Notes: generated from the sequence alone by a model not told the origin. A stretch of 32,537 bases of DNA from an uncultured Ilumatobacter sp. (GCA_937919625.1 CALFRK010000165.1:1-32537), one strand, 5' to 3'. Positions 24,544 to 31,444 are shown, counted from the stretch's first letter. Made by a program: numbers and translations.

Positions 24544-25551
24544 GTGACGCCCGATCGTGAGCTTGGCTGGAACGATGCTCTACAGGCGTCGTGGGAGTCG
24601 ATCGGCGCGCCCGGGGCTCCGGGCAGGGTGGCGCGTATCGATCGCGGGTGGAGCACGGTCATGCGACATGCATCCGATCACGAACCGCTTCGGATGCGAA
24701 ATCTCTTCGTCGATGTGGCGATCGGGGATTGGGTCGTGCCGTCGGCCGATGGCGAGCGGATCGGTCACATCATCGAGCGAACCTCGGCGTTCGTGCGCCG
24801 GGCGTCATTCGAAGGTGATCGGTTCGAAGCCGATGCTTTGGCGGCCAACATCGATGTGGTCTTCTTGGTGCATGCCCTCGGATCGCCGCCCAACCAGCGG
24901 CGGCTCGAACGCGAGTTGGTGCTGGCCTTCGACTCCGGCGCCGAACCCGCTGTACTGCTGACCAAGGTCGATACGGTCGACGACCCCGAACCGGGCCGGG
25001 CCGAACTGGCCGAAGTGGCGCTGGGGGTGCCGGTGCTGCTGGCGAGTGGGCTGGCCGGGATCGGGATCGAGCCGATCCGTGCCTACGCCCGCGGCAATCG
25101 TACGCTCGCCTTCCTGGGTGCCTCGGGGGTCGGCAAGTCGACGCTGGTCAACGCTCTGCTCGACGACAAGGTGATGGACACCGCCGCGGTTCGTGAGGGA
25201 GATCAGCGTGGCCGCCACACCACCGTCACGGCCCAACTGCTGCGGCTGCCCGGCGAGGGCTGGCTGATCGACACTCCGGGTGTGCGAGCGGTGAGCTTGT
25301 GGTTGTCGGGCGATGGCATCGAGCGAGCGTTCGCCGATGTGTTCGCCCTCACCGATGGATGCCGGTTCCGCGACTGCAAACACGACCGCGAGCCGGGCTG
25401 CGCCGTGCAGCGGGCGGTCACTGCCGGCGATCTTGACCCGGCGCGGTTGTCGAGCCTCGAACGACTTGTTGCCGAAGAGGCCGAACTCGAGGCCGAACAG
25501 GAACGTTTTGTGCGTCGCGGCGACCGTCGCGGACAACGCCGCCGGCGTTGA
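24544..25551 (+). CDS. rsgA: Ribosome small-subunit-dependent GTPase RsgA
   Basis: 335 residues from GTG 24544; in-frame codons upstream to 24373 have no family resemblance. An N-terminal OB-fold (to about 100) is followed by a circularly permuted GTPase. The G4-like LLTKVDTVD (140-143) comes before the P-loop GASGVGKST (192-200), then the G2 region GDQRGRHTTV and G3 DTPG (243-246). A C-terminal zinc site has Cys273, Cys278, His280 and Cys286 (CRFRDCKHDREPGC). RsgA acts in the late maturation of the 30S subunit, and GTP hydrolysis is triggered by the ribosome. The very end is Arg-rich. The stop codon falls in the first of two 12-bp tandem repeats. Confidence 0.93.
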   Translation: MTPDRELGWNDALQASWESIGAPGAPGRVARIDRGWSTVMRHASDHEPLRMRNLFVDVAIGDWVVPSADGERIGHIIERTSAFVRRASFEGDRFEADALAANIDVVFLVHALGSPPNQRRLERELVLAFDSGAEPAVLLTKVDTVDDPEPGRAELAEVALGVPVLLASGLAGIGIEPIRAYARGNRTLAFLGASGVGKSTLVNALLDDKVMDTAAVREGDQRGRHTTVTAQLLRLPGEGWLIDTPGVRAVSLWLSGDGIERAFADVFALTDGCRFRDCKHDREPGCAVQRAVTAGDLDPARLSSLERLVAEEAELEAEQERFVRRGDRRGQRRRR

Positions 25552-25567
25552 CAGCGGCGTTGACAGC
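25544..25567 (+). repeat. Two exact 12-bp units across the rsgA stop codon
   Basis: GGCGTTGACAGC occurs twice in direct succession (25544-25555, 25556-25567). The rsgA TGA (25549-25551) lies in the first unit, and the second unit is non-coding. Confidence 0.85.
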
Positions 25568-25651
25568 GGCGCCATGCCGGCCATTCGATCGGGCGTCGCT
25601 TGAATGGTGCTCACCGTCGCCACGCTCACTAAGTTCGTCGCCGTCACCGAC

Positions 25652-25744
25652 ATGAGCCGAAGAATTGGCCAAAGAATGAGCCAAAGAATGAGCCAAAGAA
25701 TGAGCCAAAGAATGAGCCAAAGAATGAGAGGGAGTGGCAAATGA
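25652..25744 (+). CDS. 30-codon repetitive leader ORF (MSQR repeats) overlapping the acyl-CoA dehydrogenase start
   Basis: An open frame from ATG 25652 reads MSRR IGQR, then MSQR four times, then MRGSGK, and stops at TGA 25742-25744. That stop overlaps the ATG (25741) of the following gene as ATGA, the arrangement typical of translational coupling. The repeat unit is 12 bp, exactly four codons, so changes in copy number keep the frame. Every unit brings a new in-frame ATG, and the Shine-Dalgarno of the dehydrogenase lies inside its last codons. No clear ribosome site precedes ATG 25652, so translation from one of the internal ATGs is possible. The peptide is basic and polar, with no known family. 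It could be a leader that tunes translation, or only a by-product of the repeats. Confidence 0.4.
   Translation: MSRRIGQRMSQRMSQRMSQRMSQRMRGSGK
25656..25727 (+). repeat. Tandem array of six 12-bp units upstream of the acyl-CoA dehydrogenase
   Basis: Five exact copies of GCCAAAGAATGA (25668-25727) follow one diverged copy, GCCGAAGAATTG (25656-25667). Each exact unit contains ATGA, a start overlapping a stop in another phase. The identity of the copies points to recent expansion by slippage. Confidence 0.95.
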
Positions 25745-27069
25745 CAGCACTCGAGTCCACCAACGAAATGTACGACTTGCGGATGTCGGGCAAGGCGCAG
25801 CCGTTGTACGAGGCCGTCAAGAAGTTCATCGCCGAAGAGGTCGAGCCGAACACGGCCGAGTTCTTTCGTCGCGGCGAGGACCGTGCCGAGCGGTGGGGGT
25901 ATGGCGATGGGCAGCTCGAGTTGCTCGAGTCGATCAAGAACAAGGCCAAATCCCAGGGGCTGTGGAACTTCTTCCTCCCCAACGCCGACACCGGCGAGGG
26001 TCTCTCGAACCTCGATTACGCCTATATCGCGATGGAACTCGGGAAGAATCCGATCGCTTCCGAGTGCCTGAACTGCGCCGCCCCCGATACGGGCAATATG
26101 GAGGTCCTCGAGCGGGTCGGTACGCCCGAGCAGAAGGCGCAGTGGCTGACGCCGCTGTTGAACGGCGAGATTCGGTCGGCCTATGTGATGACGGAACCCG
26201 ACGTCGCGTCGTCCGACGCCAAGCAGATCGCCTGCCGGGCTGTAAAGGATGGCAACGAATGGGTGATCAACGGCGAGAAGTACTACGCCTCGGGCGCCGG
26301 TGACCCGCGCTGCAAGATCTTCATCGTCATGCTTGCGACCAACCCGGATGGTCCGGTGCACGAGCGCCAGTCGCAGATCCTGGTGCCCCGCGACACGCCG
26401 GGCGTCGAGATTGTCGGACCGATGCATGTGTTCGGTGAGGACGACGCTCCGCACGGTCACATGCACCTTCGGTTCACCGACGTTCGTGTGCCCGACTCGA
26501 ACATGCTGCTGGGCGAGGGCCGTGGCTTCGAGATCTCCCAGCTCCGGCTCGGCCCGGGACGCATCCACCACTGCATGCGCTCGGTCGGCGCTGCCGAGCG
26601 GGCACTCGGCCTGATGGCGCAACGCGGCCTTGGCCGTGAGGCGTTTGGCAAGCGAATCTCCAACCTCGGCCGAAACGTCGAGGTGATCGCCAAGGCACGG
26701 ATCGAGATCGAGTCATGTCGGCGGATGGTGCTGACAGCAGCCAAGGCAATGGACGTGCTCGGCAATGCCGAGGCCCGCGTGTGGGTCAGCGCCGTCAAGG
26801 CGATGGTGCCGATCCGCACCTGCCACATCATCGACGAGGCAATCCAGATGCATGGTGCCACGGGTGTGTCGCAGTGGACTCCGCTGGCTCGCATGTACGC
26901 CAGCCAGCGCACGCTGCGACTGGCCGACGGTCCCGACGAGGTGCACTGGTTCGTGGTCGGCCGCAAGGAGCTGGCGAGTTGGGAAGAAGCGGCCGCCACG
27001 TACAACCCAAAGGTCTCGTACTACGACGACCTCGAGTCCGACAACAGCGGCGTCTTCACCGGCCCGTAA
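25741..27069 (+). CDS. Acyl-CoA dehydrogenase, ACAD10/11-like
   Basis: 442 residues. FAD and substrate motifs follow the acyl-CoA dehydrogenase fold: SAYVMTEPDVASSDAKQI at the middle beta domain, GEKYYASGAGDPRC, then RLGPGRIHHCMRSVGAAERA and the C-terminal IQMHGATGVSQWTPLARMYA with LRLADGPDEVHW. The TEPDVASSDA and ADGPDEVH forms match the ACAD10/11-like branch, not the short- or medium-chain enzymes. It oxidises an acyl-CoA to enoyl-CoA and passes electrons to ETF. The exact substrate is unknown. ATG 25741 has GAGGGAG 7 nt upstream and overlaps the stop of the MSQR leader ORF. Its own TAA stop lies inside a palindromic element that it shares with the convergent STAS gene. Confidence 0.92.
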   Translation: MTALESTNEMYDLRMSGKAQPLYEAVKKFIAEEVEPNTAEFFRRGEDRAERWGYGDGQLELLESIKNKAKSQGLWNFFLPNADTGEGLSNLDYAYIAMELGKNPIASECLNCAAPDTGNMEVLERVGTPEQKAQWLTPLLNGEIRSAYVMTEPDVASSDAKQIACRAVKDGNEWVINGEKYYASGAGDPRCKIFIVMLATNPDGPVHERQSQILVPRDTPGVEIVGPMHVFGEDDAPHGHMHLRFTDVRVPDSNMLLGEGRGFEISQLRLGPGRIHHCMRSVGAAERALGLMAQRGLGREAFGKRISNLGRNVEVIAKARIEIESCRRMVLTAAKAMDVLGNAEARVWVSAVKAMVPIRTCHIIDEAIQMHGATGVSQWTPLARMYASQRTLRLADGPDEVHWFVVGRKELASWEEAAATYNPKVSYYDDLESDNSGVFTGP

Positions 27070-27115
27070 CGGAAAGGTGCCTGTGACACCTTTCCGTTCG
27101 GGAGTTTTCCGTTAC
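27066..27115. repeat. Compound palindrome that supplies stop codons to both convergent genes
   Basis: GTAACGGAAAGGTG (27066-27079) can pair with CACCTTTCCGTT (27087-27098), giving 12 bp and a 7-nt loop. A second right arm, TTTCCGTTAC (27106-27115), can pair with GTAACGGAAA instead (10 bp). The acyl-CoA dehydrogenase TAA (27067-27069) is in the left GTAAC. The STAS-gene TAA (27112-27114, minus strand) is in the right GTTAC. The sequence is closely related to the 2929 palindrome. Confidence 0.85.
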
Positions 27116-27819
27116 AGGGTTTCGGGGCGGTGCCAGAGGCTGTCGTCGCGGCGCCATGGAGTGACGGTGACGACTGCGGTAGTCGGGATCGGGCCGTATA
27201 CGTGCGGGAACAGTTCGTCTATGCCTTCGGCCGGCGGCTCGACGCGGATGTCGGCGGCGACCCGGTCGGAATCGACGTGCAAAAGCAGTAGCTCGGACAG
27301 GTCACCGTAAAAACGGTTGGCGACGCCTTCCAACTGGTGCGGGTATGAGCAGTGGATGAAACCTTCCTGCTCCAATGTGCGCCCCCGAGTGCTGATTCGG
27401 TATTCGTTGGTAGCGGCGGCGTCGTGCCAGTCGCCCGGCAGTGCGATATGCACGATCTCGGGCGCCTTCGCTGACGGCGAGTCACTCAGATCCGATTCTG
27501 TGATCGAGCTTCGAACGACGATCGCCCGATCGAAACGTGTGGCCTGCAGCCGGGCCCGCAGACGTTCGTTGGTGCAGACCACCTCGAGCTCGCCACCTGA
27601 CTGCAGGGCGCCCGCGGCGGCGCCAAACAGCAGGCCTAAGGCGGCGTCGTCAAGTGCCAGCAAACCGTCGATGTCGACCAACAGCGTTTCGCCCGGATGA
27701 TCGCTGCACGCCCGTCGCAGGTAGTCGTACAAGCCGGGTGCCGCCGAGAGATCAGCGATACCGCTGAGCGCCACGACAGAATGCTCGCCAACTCGCGTTG
27801 TCGTGAGGCGCAGATCCAT
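27112..27819 (-). CDS. STAS-domain protein fused to a DUF952 domain
   Basis: 235 residues from ATG 27819. Residues 1 to about 95 are a STAS domain of the anti-sigma-factor-antagonist type (MDLRLTTTRVGEHSVVALSG, then LLVDIDGLLALDDAALGLLF). The expected phosphorylatable Ser region reads DDAALG, with no Ser. After a short linker, residues 120-230 match DUF952: EIVHIALPGDWHDAAATNEY, STRGRTLEQEGFIHCSYPHQ, EGVANRFYGD, LLLLHVDSDRV, ELFPHVYGPIP and VVTVTPWRR. DUF952 has no established reaction. The fusion suggests a signalling input for it, or the reverse. The start is uncertain: the frame reaches GTG 27855, and TACTGT lies 9 nt before 27819. It converges with the acyl-CoA dehydrogenase gene. Confidence 0.85.
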   Translation of the reverse strand: MDLRLTTTRVGEHSVVALSGIADLSAAPGLYDYLRRACSDHPGETLLVDIDGLLALDDAALGLLFGAAAGALQSGGELEVVCTNERLRARLQATRFDRAIVVRSSITESDLSDSPSAKAPEIVHIALPGDWHDAAATNEYRISTRGRTLEQEGFIHCSYPHQLEGVANRFYGDLSELLLLHVDSDRVAADIRVEPPAEGIDELFPHVYGPIPTTAVVTVTPWRRDDSLWHRPETL

Positions 27820-27828
27820 CGGTATCAC

Positions 27829-27834
27829 ACAGTA
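27829..27834 (-). promoter_or_regulatory. Putative -10 hexamer of the STAS-DUF952 gene
   Basis: TACTGT on the minus strand, 9 nt before ATG 27819, in the same GATACTGTG string as upstream of the histidine kinase. It supports separate transcription from the Tad operon that ends 64 nt upstream. Confidence 0.35.
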
Positions 27835-27882
27835 TCTGGTCGATGATCGAGGCACCTCCTGTGACCATCGGCCAGGCGAGGG

Positions 27883-28251
27883 CTATGGAGGTTCGCGAGC
27901 GAGCGTGACGCTGGCCGTCAGATCGACGTTGCCGATGACCACGCCGATCAACGCAACGTTGGTCGGGTTGAGATATCCGACCGTGACGCTGACGTGGGCA
28001 TCGTTGACCACCGTCGTCACGTCGAGCGGCCGCAGGGTTGTGGCGGCCATCGCGCCGCGCTCGGCTGCCGATGCCGGGTCGGCGGCGACCGACGCAGCGC
28101 GGGCGCCATCACGGGCGGCAAGCTCGAGTGCGATCTGGTCGCCTGCGACCAGCACCACCTGGATGATGCCAAGCAGCAACACGACCACCAGCGGCAGCGC
28201 GATCGCGAACTCGACGGCGGCCTGGCCATTGTCGCGACGGGTGAATCCCAC
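27883..28251 (-). CDS. tadE: TadE-like minor pseudopilin
   Basis: 122 residues from GTG 28251, only 3 nt after the stop of the flp gene. The N-terminus MGFTRRDNGQAAVEFAIALP has a prepilin-type cleavage site (Gly9/Gln10) with Glu at +5, followed by a hydrophobic helix VVVLLLGIIQVVLVA and RDGARAASVAA, typical of TadE. The rest forms a short extracellular domain. TadE/F pseudopilins are processed by a TadV-type peptidase and are needed to assemble Flp pili. It is the last gene of the Tad operon here. No tadF or prepilin peptidase gene is visible in the window. Confidence 0.85.
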   Translation of the reverse strand: MGFTRRDNGQAAVEFAIALPLVVVLLLGIIQVVLVAGDQIALELAARDGARAASVAADPASAAERGAMAATTLRPLDVTTVVNDAHVSVTVGYLNPTNVALIGVVIGNVDLTASVTLAREPP

Positions 28252-28254
28252 GCC

Positions 28255-28458
28255 TCAGACCTGATCGATGACGGACTCGATGATGCTGTCGAACAGGTGG
28301 CCGATCGTCGCCGCTCCGCCGCCTGCGGTTGCCCACCCGACAACGAGCATGCCGACCAGCGCCGCCGCCAGCAGCACGAGGGCATATTCGGTCGTGGCCT
28401 GGCCACGTTCACTGCGCCATTGCGGATGCGTGAGAAGAAGACGAATCAGTTCATACAT
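28255..28458 (-). CDS. flp: Flp-type pilin
   Basis: 67 residues from ATG 28458, with AGAGGT 6 nt upstream. The sequence ERGQATTEYALVLLAAALVG gives a class-III prepilin site: cleavage after Gly19 leaves a Gln-Ala-Thr-Thr-Glu-Tyr N-terminus, with the Glu5-Tyr6 pair characteristic of Flp pilins. A hydrophobic helix follows, and the tail is short (HLFDSIIESVIDQV). It would be the major structural subunit of the pilus. It sits between tadC (70 nt upstream) and tadE. Its own strong ribosome site suits high expression. Confidence 0.85.
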   Translation of the reverse strand: MYELIRLLLTHPQWRSERGQATTEYALVLLAAALVGMLVVGWATAGGGAATIGHLFDSIIESVIDQV

Positions 28459-28528
28459 GTTGGTACCTCTTGAAGTTCGGTGCATTTGTTGGTAGCCATC
28501 GGGCCGAGTGGACAGAGTCGAGCGGACG

Positions 28529-29011
28529 TCACGGCAACGAGCCGCGCAGCGTCGAGAGTGCGCCCATCACCGCCGGCACGATGGCGAGCAGAACGAACGA
28601 GGGAAGGGTGCACACCACCAGTGGAAACGACAGTTTCACCGGCAGCGTGCGGGCGTGACGTTCGGCGTGCCTGTGGCGTTCGGTTCGAACATCGGTTATC
28701 AGCCGGTCGAGCACAGGTTCGATCGGGAGTCCATACCGATCGGCGGTTGAGAGAGCGTCTGCAAAGCCGGCCGCGGCGGGCCCTAGTTGCTCGAGAAACG
28801 CGTCGAGCGCATCGGCCAGGCGTTGGCCGCGGTGCAAGCGGTGGTTGGTCTCGGCGAATGTGTCGCACAATGGTGCCGCAACCTGGTCGGCAATCGCCTC
28901 GATCGCGGCGGAAGGCGTGAGCCCCGACCTAATCACCAGCACCATCAACTCGATCGCGTCGGGTAACGCCTCGATGGCACGGTTGATCTGGCGCTGTTTC
29001 GAGCGTCTCAT
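28529..29011 (-). CDS. tadC: TadC-like inner-membrane platform protein (type II secretion F family)
   Basis: 160 residues from ATG 29011, overlapping the tadB stop as ATGA. It opens with a charged stretch (MRRSKQRQINRAIEALPDAI) and carries ELMVLVIRSGLTPSAAIEAI, the usual start of the T2SF domain, then DALSTADRYGLPIEPVLDRL and a C-terminal membrane helix (FPLVVCTLPSFVLLAIVPAV). With TadB it forms the membrane platform on which the TadA ATPase drives pilus assembly. It is short compared with proteobacterial TadC, as is common in actinobacteria. Longer in-frame extension to 29572 lies inside tadB and is discarded. Confidence 0.88.
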   Translation of the reverse strand: MRRSKQRQINRAIEALPDAIELMVLVIRSGLTPSAAIEAIADQVAAPLCDTFAETNHRLHRGQRLADALDAFLEQLGPAAAGFADALSTADRYGLPIEPVLDRLITDVRTERHRHAERHARTLPVKLSFPLVVCTLPSFVLLAIVPAVMGALSTLRGSLP

Positions 29012-29709
29012 CTGAGACCGTTGCCGATCAGGTGTCGCATCCAGCGCCAACCGGCGACGTTCAACGCCGCCCCGATGACGACCACGCCGAAGCCGTCGGG
29101 GGAGCCGACGAACATGCGAACCGAACCAGACGTGAGCAACAGCAAGCTCAGCATGCAGACCGGAAGGATCGTCATCACGACCGCCGACATTCTGGCCTGC
29201 GCGCTTTGTGTGCGCCGCTCGGCGGCGTCGGCGGCACGACCGCGCAAGGTTGCCGCGGTTCGACTGAGAGGTTCGGCAGCCGAACCTCCGTGCCCGGCGC
29301 ACGCCCGGATTACGGTGAGGGCAACATCGAGCTGGGCTGGGCACGAGTCGATCGCACAGGCCTGACGCAATGAAGCGCCGCGGTGTAGTGCCAGGCGGAT
29401 CGTCTCGACGGTCGCCGTGCACGACGACGGAGGATCGACCTCGCCGATTGCCGCAGAAAGGGTTGAGCCCCCACGAACCGCACCGGCCAGACCGTCGCAC
29501 CAGGCGGCGACGTGCTCGGGCCCTGGGGCGACGCCAGTGGAGTGCGCCATCAGGCGGCTCGGCGCAAGCCAACCGCGCCCAAGTCCGACGTTGCGCGTGC
29601 CGTTCGATACCGATCGGCAGGTGTCGACAGTCAGCCGCCGCCGGGGTGGACGTAGCCGTAGACGATCACCGATCAGCACGATTAGAACCCACACCAATAC
29701 GGTGGTCAT
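29008..29709 (-). CDS. tadB: TadB-like inner-membrane platform protein
   Basis: 233 residues. An N-terminal hydrophobic segment (TTVLVWVLIVLIGD) is followed by a basic linker. A T2SF-like helical domain has WCDGLAGAVRGGSTLSAAI, HRGASLRQACAID and ACAGHGGSAAEPLSRTAATL, with a C-terminal membrane pair (MSAVVMTILPVCMLSLLLLT and FGVVVIGAALNVAGWRW). It is the partner of TadC. ATG 29709 overlaps the TadA stop, and its own stop overlaps the tadC start, both as ATGA, so the platform and motor are translationally coupled. Confidence 0.88.
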   Translation of the reverse strand: MTTVLVWVLIVLIGDRLRLRPPRRRLTVDTCRSVSNGTRNVGLGRGWLAPSRLMAHSTGVAPGPEHVAAWCDGLAGAVRGGSTLSAAIGEVDPPSSCTATVETIRLALHRGASLRQACAIDSCPAQLDVALTVIRACAGHGGSAAEPLSRTAATLRGRAADAAERRTQSAQARMSAVVMTILPVCMLSLLLLTSGSVRMFVGSPDGFGVVVIGAALNVAGWRWMRHLIGNGLR

Positions 29710-30818
29710 CGCCGACCCCGCCCCAACGTGCCGACGGCTAATCCGCTCGAGATCAATGGTCGCCCGCTGGGCTCGCCGTCAGATTCGATTACCTCTACGG
29801 CCTCAGCGACGCGGCGCGTTCCGTCGGGCAACCGATGGAGGTGGACCACGACATCGATCGACCTGCTGACCTGGCGCCGGATCGCAATCAGCGGCCATGT
29901 GGGTGATGCCTGCATGACCAGCGTTTCGACGCGTCGCAAACCGTCGAGCGCGCTGTTGGCGTGGCAGGTGGCGAGCGAGCCGTCGTGACCGGTGTTGAGC
30001 GCTTGGAGTACGGCCAACACCTCGGTTCCGCGGAACTCTCCGACGATCAGCCGATCGGGACGCAAACGCAGGGCGGTGCGCACGAGTTCGGCCGTCTCGA
30101 TCGACCGGACGCCATCGACGCCCGCAGCCCTCGCTTCGAGGCGCACCACATGGAGTTGGCCGAGCACGAGCTCGGTCGTGTCTTCGATGACGACCATCCG
30201 TTCGTGTGGCCCGACCAGCCCCGCCATCGCCGCCAGCAGGGTGGTCTTGCCCGACGAGGTGGCGCCGGTTACCAGTACGTTGGCACGCCGCTGCACGATG
30301 TCGGTGAGCACGGCGACACAGGGCGGATCGGCGAAGCGGTCGATCGGGATCTGACGCGAGCGGTGCCGACGAATCGATACGGTCGTGCCGTCGACCGCGA
30401 CGGGGGCCACGACAGCACAGATCCGCGCCCCGTTGGCGAGTCGGGCGTCGACGATCGGAGTGGTGCGGTCGAGCCGCTTTCCGAGTGGCCCGAGCACACG
30501 CTCGAGCACGATGTCGATCGCCCCCTCGGGCAGGTCGGCAACCCGTTGCGGCGCATCGCCGCGATCGACCCACACCTCGCGTCCCCGGTTGACCATCACC
30601 TCGTCGATGCGGGGATCTCGGAGATGTTCGTCGAGCGCATCGAGGCCATCGAGCCGTGCCGTCGCTTGGGCGATCGCGGCCCGGCGCTGGTCGGCCGAGG
30701 CGAGCGGTGCAAGCCGGTCTACTTGTTCGACAACGACCTGGTGGACATCGCCGTGAACAGCAGCCGCACGACTGCACACCAAAGCGACGAGCCGATCGAC
30801 AGATTCGTGGGGGATCAC
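29706..30818 (-). CDS. tadA: TadA/CpaF-type secretion ATPase
   Basis: 370 residues from GTG 30818, which overlaps the cpaE stop as GTGA; in-frame codons further upstream lie inside cpaE. The domain order matches CpaF: an N-terminal helical part, IDEVMVNRGREVWVDRG, then the ATPase core with Walker A VTGATSSGKTT (183-193), the Asp box MVVIEDTTEL, Walker B RLIVGEFRG (Glu261) and the His box LNTGHDGSLATCHANS (274-289). It is a cytoplasmic hexameric motor that powers Flp pilus assembly and, in some bacteria, retraction. It ends with a short Gly/Arg tail. The neighbours cpaE, tadB and tadC confirm the assignment. Confidence 0.93.
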   Translation of the reverse strand: MIPHESVDRLVALVCSRAAAVHGDVHQVVVEQVDRLAPLASADQRRAAIAQATARLDGLDALDEHLRDPRIDEVMVNRGREVWVDRGDAPQRVADLPEGAIDIVLERVLGPLGKRLDRTTPIVDARLANGARICAVVAPVAVDGTTVSIRRHRSRQIPIDRFADPPCVAVLTDIVQRRANVLVTGATSSGKTTLLAAMAGLVGPHERMVVIEDTTELVLGQLHVVRLEARAAGVDGVRSIETAELVRTALRLRPDRLIVGEFRGTEVLAVLQALNTGHDGSLATCHANSALDGLRRVETLVMQASPTWPLIAIRRQVSRSIDVVVHLHRLPDGTRRVAEAVEVIESDGEPSGRPLISSGLAVGTLGRGRR

Positions 30819-31444
30819 GCCGCGACCAACCGCATCTGGTGGCGTAGCGCCCGTGGGAGACGGGCGACGAGCAGCCCGGCATCGACGGCCCTGGCGACCG
30901 CCGGGTCGAGCAAACTGGAAGCGACGATTGGTACCCCGAGACTTGCCTCGATGTCGCCGCGTCGCAGAGAGCGTCCAGGCTCTTCGATCAACACGACTCC
31001 GGTTGGGCGCGCTGCCTGTCGGATGGCTGCCCGCAGGGCGAGGTAACACGGCCGTGTGACCAGCAACGCCTGGTCGGCCACGTCGAACACGGCCGGTGGG
31101 GGTGCTTGCGATCCGGCGTCGATGATGACGCGTCGTTTCTCGGCGCGGAGCCAGCCGGCAAACGCCGCCCAGCGGTTTGGGTCGGCCGCTGCGATCCGAC
31201 CGGCCGGCAGCAATGAGACGTGTTGGTTGACCGGTATCTCGAGACCGACGAGGCGAGCCGGCTCGGCATCGGACCGCAGCCAATCGTGGACACCTGGCCC
31301 ATCGGGATCTGGCAGGCCGAGCACGGTCGGCTGATCGCCGTCGAGATCGATCAGCAAGGTGGGCTCGGTCGTGGCGATTGCCATCGCCGCCGTGACGACC
31401 GTGGTGCCGCTGCCGCCCTTGGCGGCCCAGCAGAGCGTGATCAT
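30815..31444 (-). CDS. cpaE: CpaE/TadZ-like ParA-family ATPase of the Tad locus
   Basis: 209 residues from ATG 31444, preceded by GGAGGA 5 nt away. The deviant Walker A is WAAKGGSGTTVV (Lys9-Thr15), and LLIDLDGDQPTVLGL follows as the switch/Walker A' partner, with VIIDAGSQ as Walker B. These MinD/ParA-like proteins place the Tad machine at its site in the cell. It lacks the receiver-like N-terminal domain of many CpaE proteins, as in other actinobacteria. It is the first gene of a six-gene operon running cpaE-tadA-tadB-tadC-flp-tadE. The operon promoter should lie in 31445-31600, but I could not identify it. Confidence 0.87.
   Translation of the reverse strand: MITLCWAAKGGSGTTVVTAAMAIATTEPTLLIDLDGDQPTVLGLPDPDGPGVHDWLRSDAEPARLVGLEIPVNQHVSLLPAGRIAAADPNRWAAFAGWLRAEKRRVIIDAGSQAPPPAVFDVADQALLVTRPCYLALRAAIRQAARPTGVVLIEEPGRSLRRGDIEASLGVPIVASSLLDPAVARAVDAGLLVARLPRALRHQMRLVAA

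Noticed and set aside
25656-25727. Tandem 12-bp array considered as a CRISPR-like or origin iteron array
   Set aside because: Units are contiguous without spacers, and the array keeps a reading frame into the next gene.
27855-27860. AGGAGG on the minus strand before the STAS-DUF952 gene
   Set aside because: It is a perfect ribosome-site sequence, but no in-frame ATG, GTG or TTG lies at a workable distance: GTG 27855 overlaps it and the next, GTG 27828, is too far. I did not use it to set the start.
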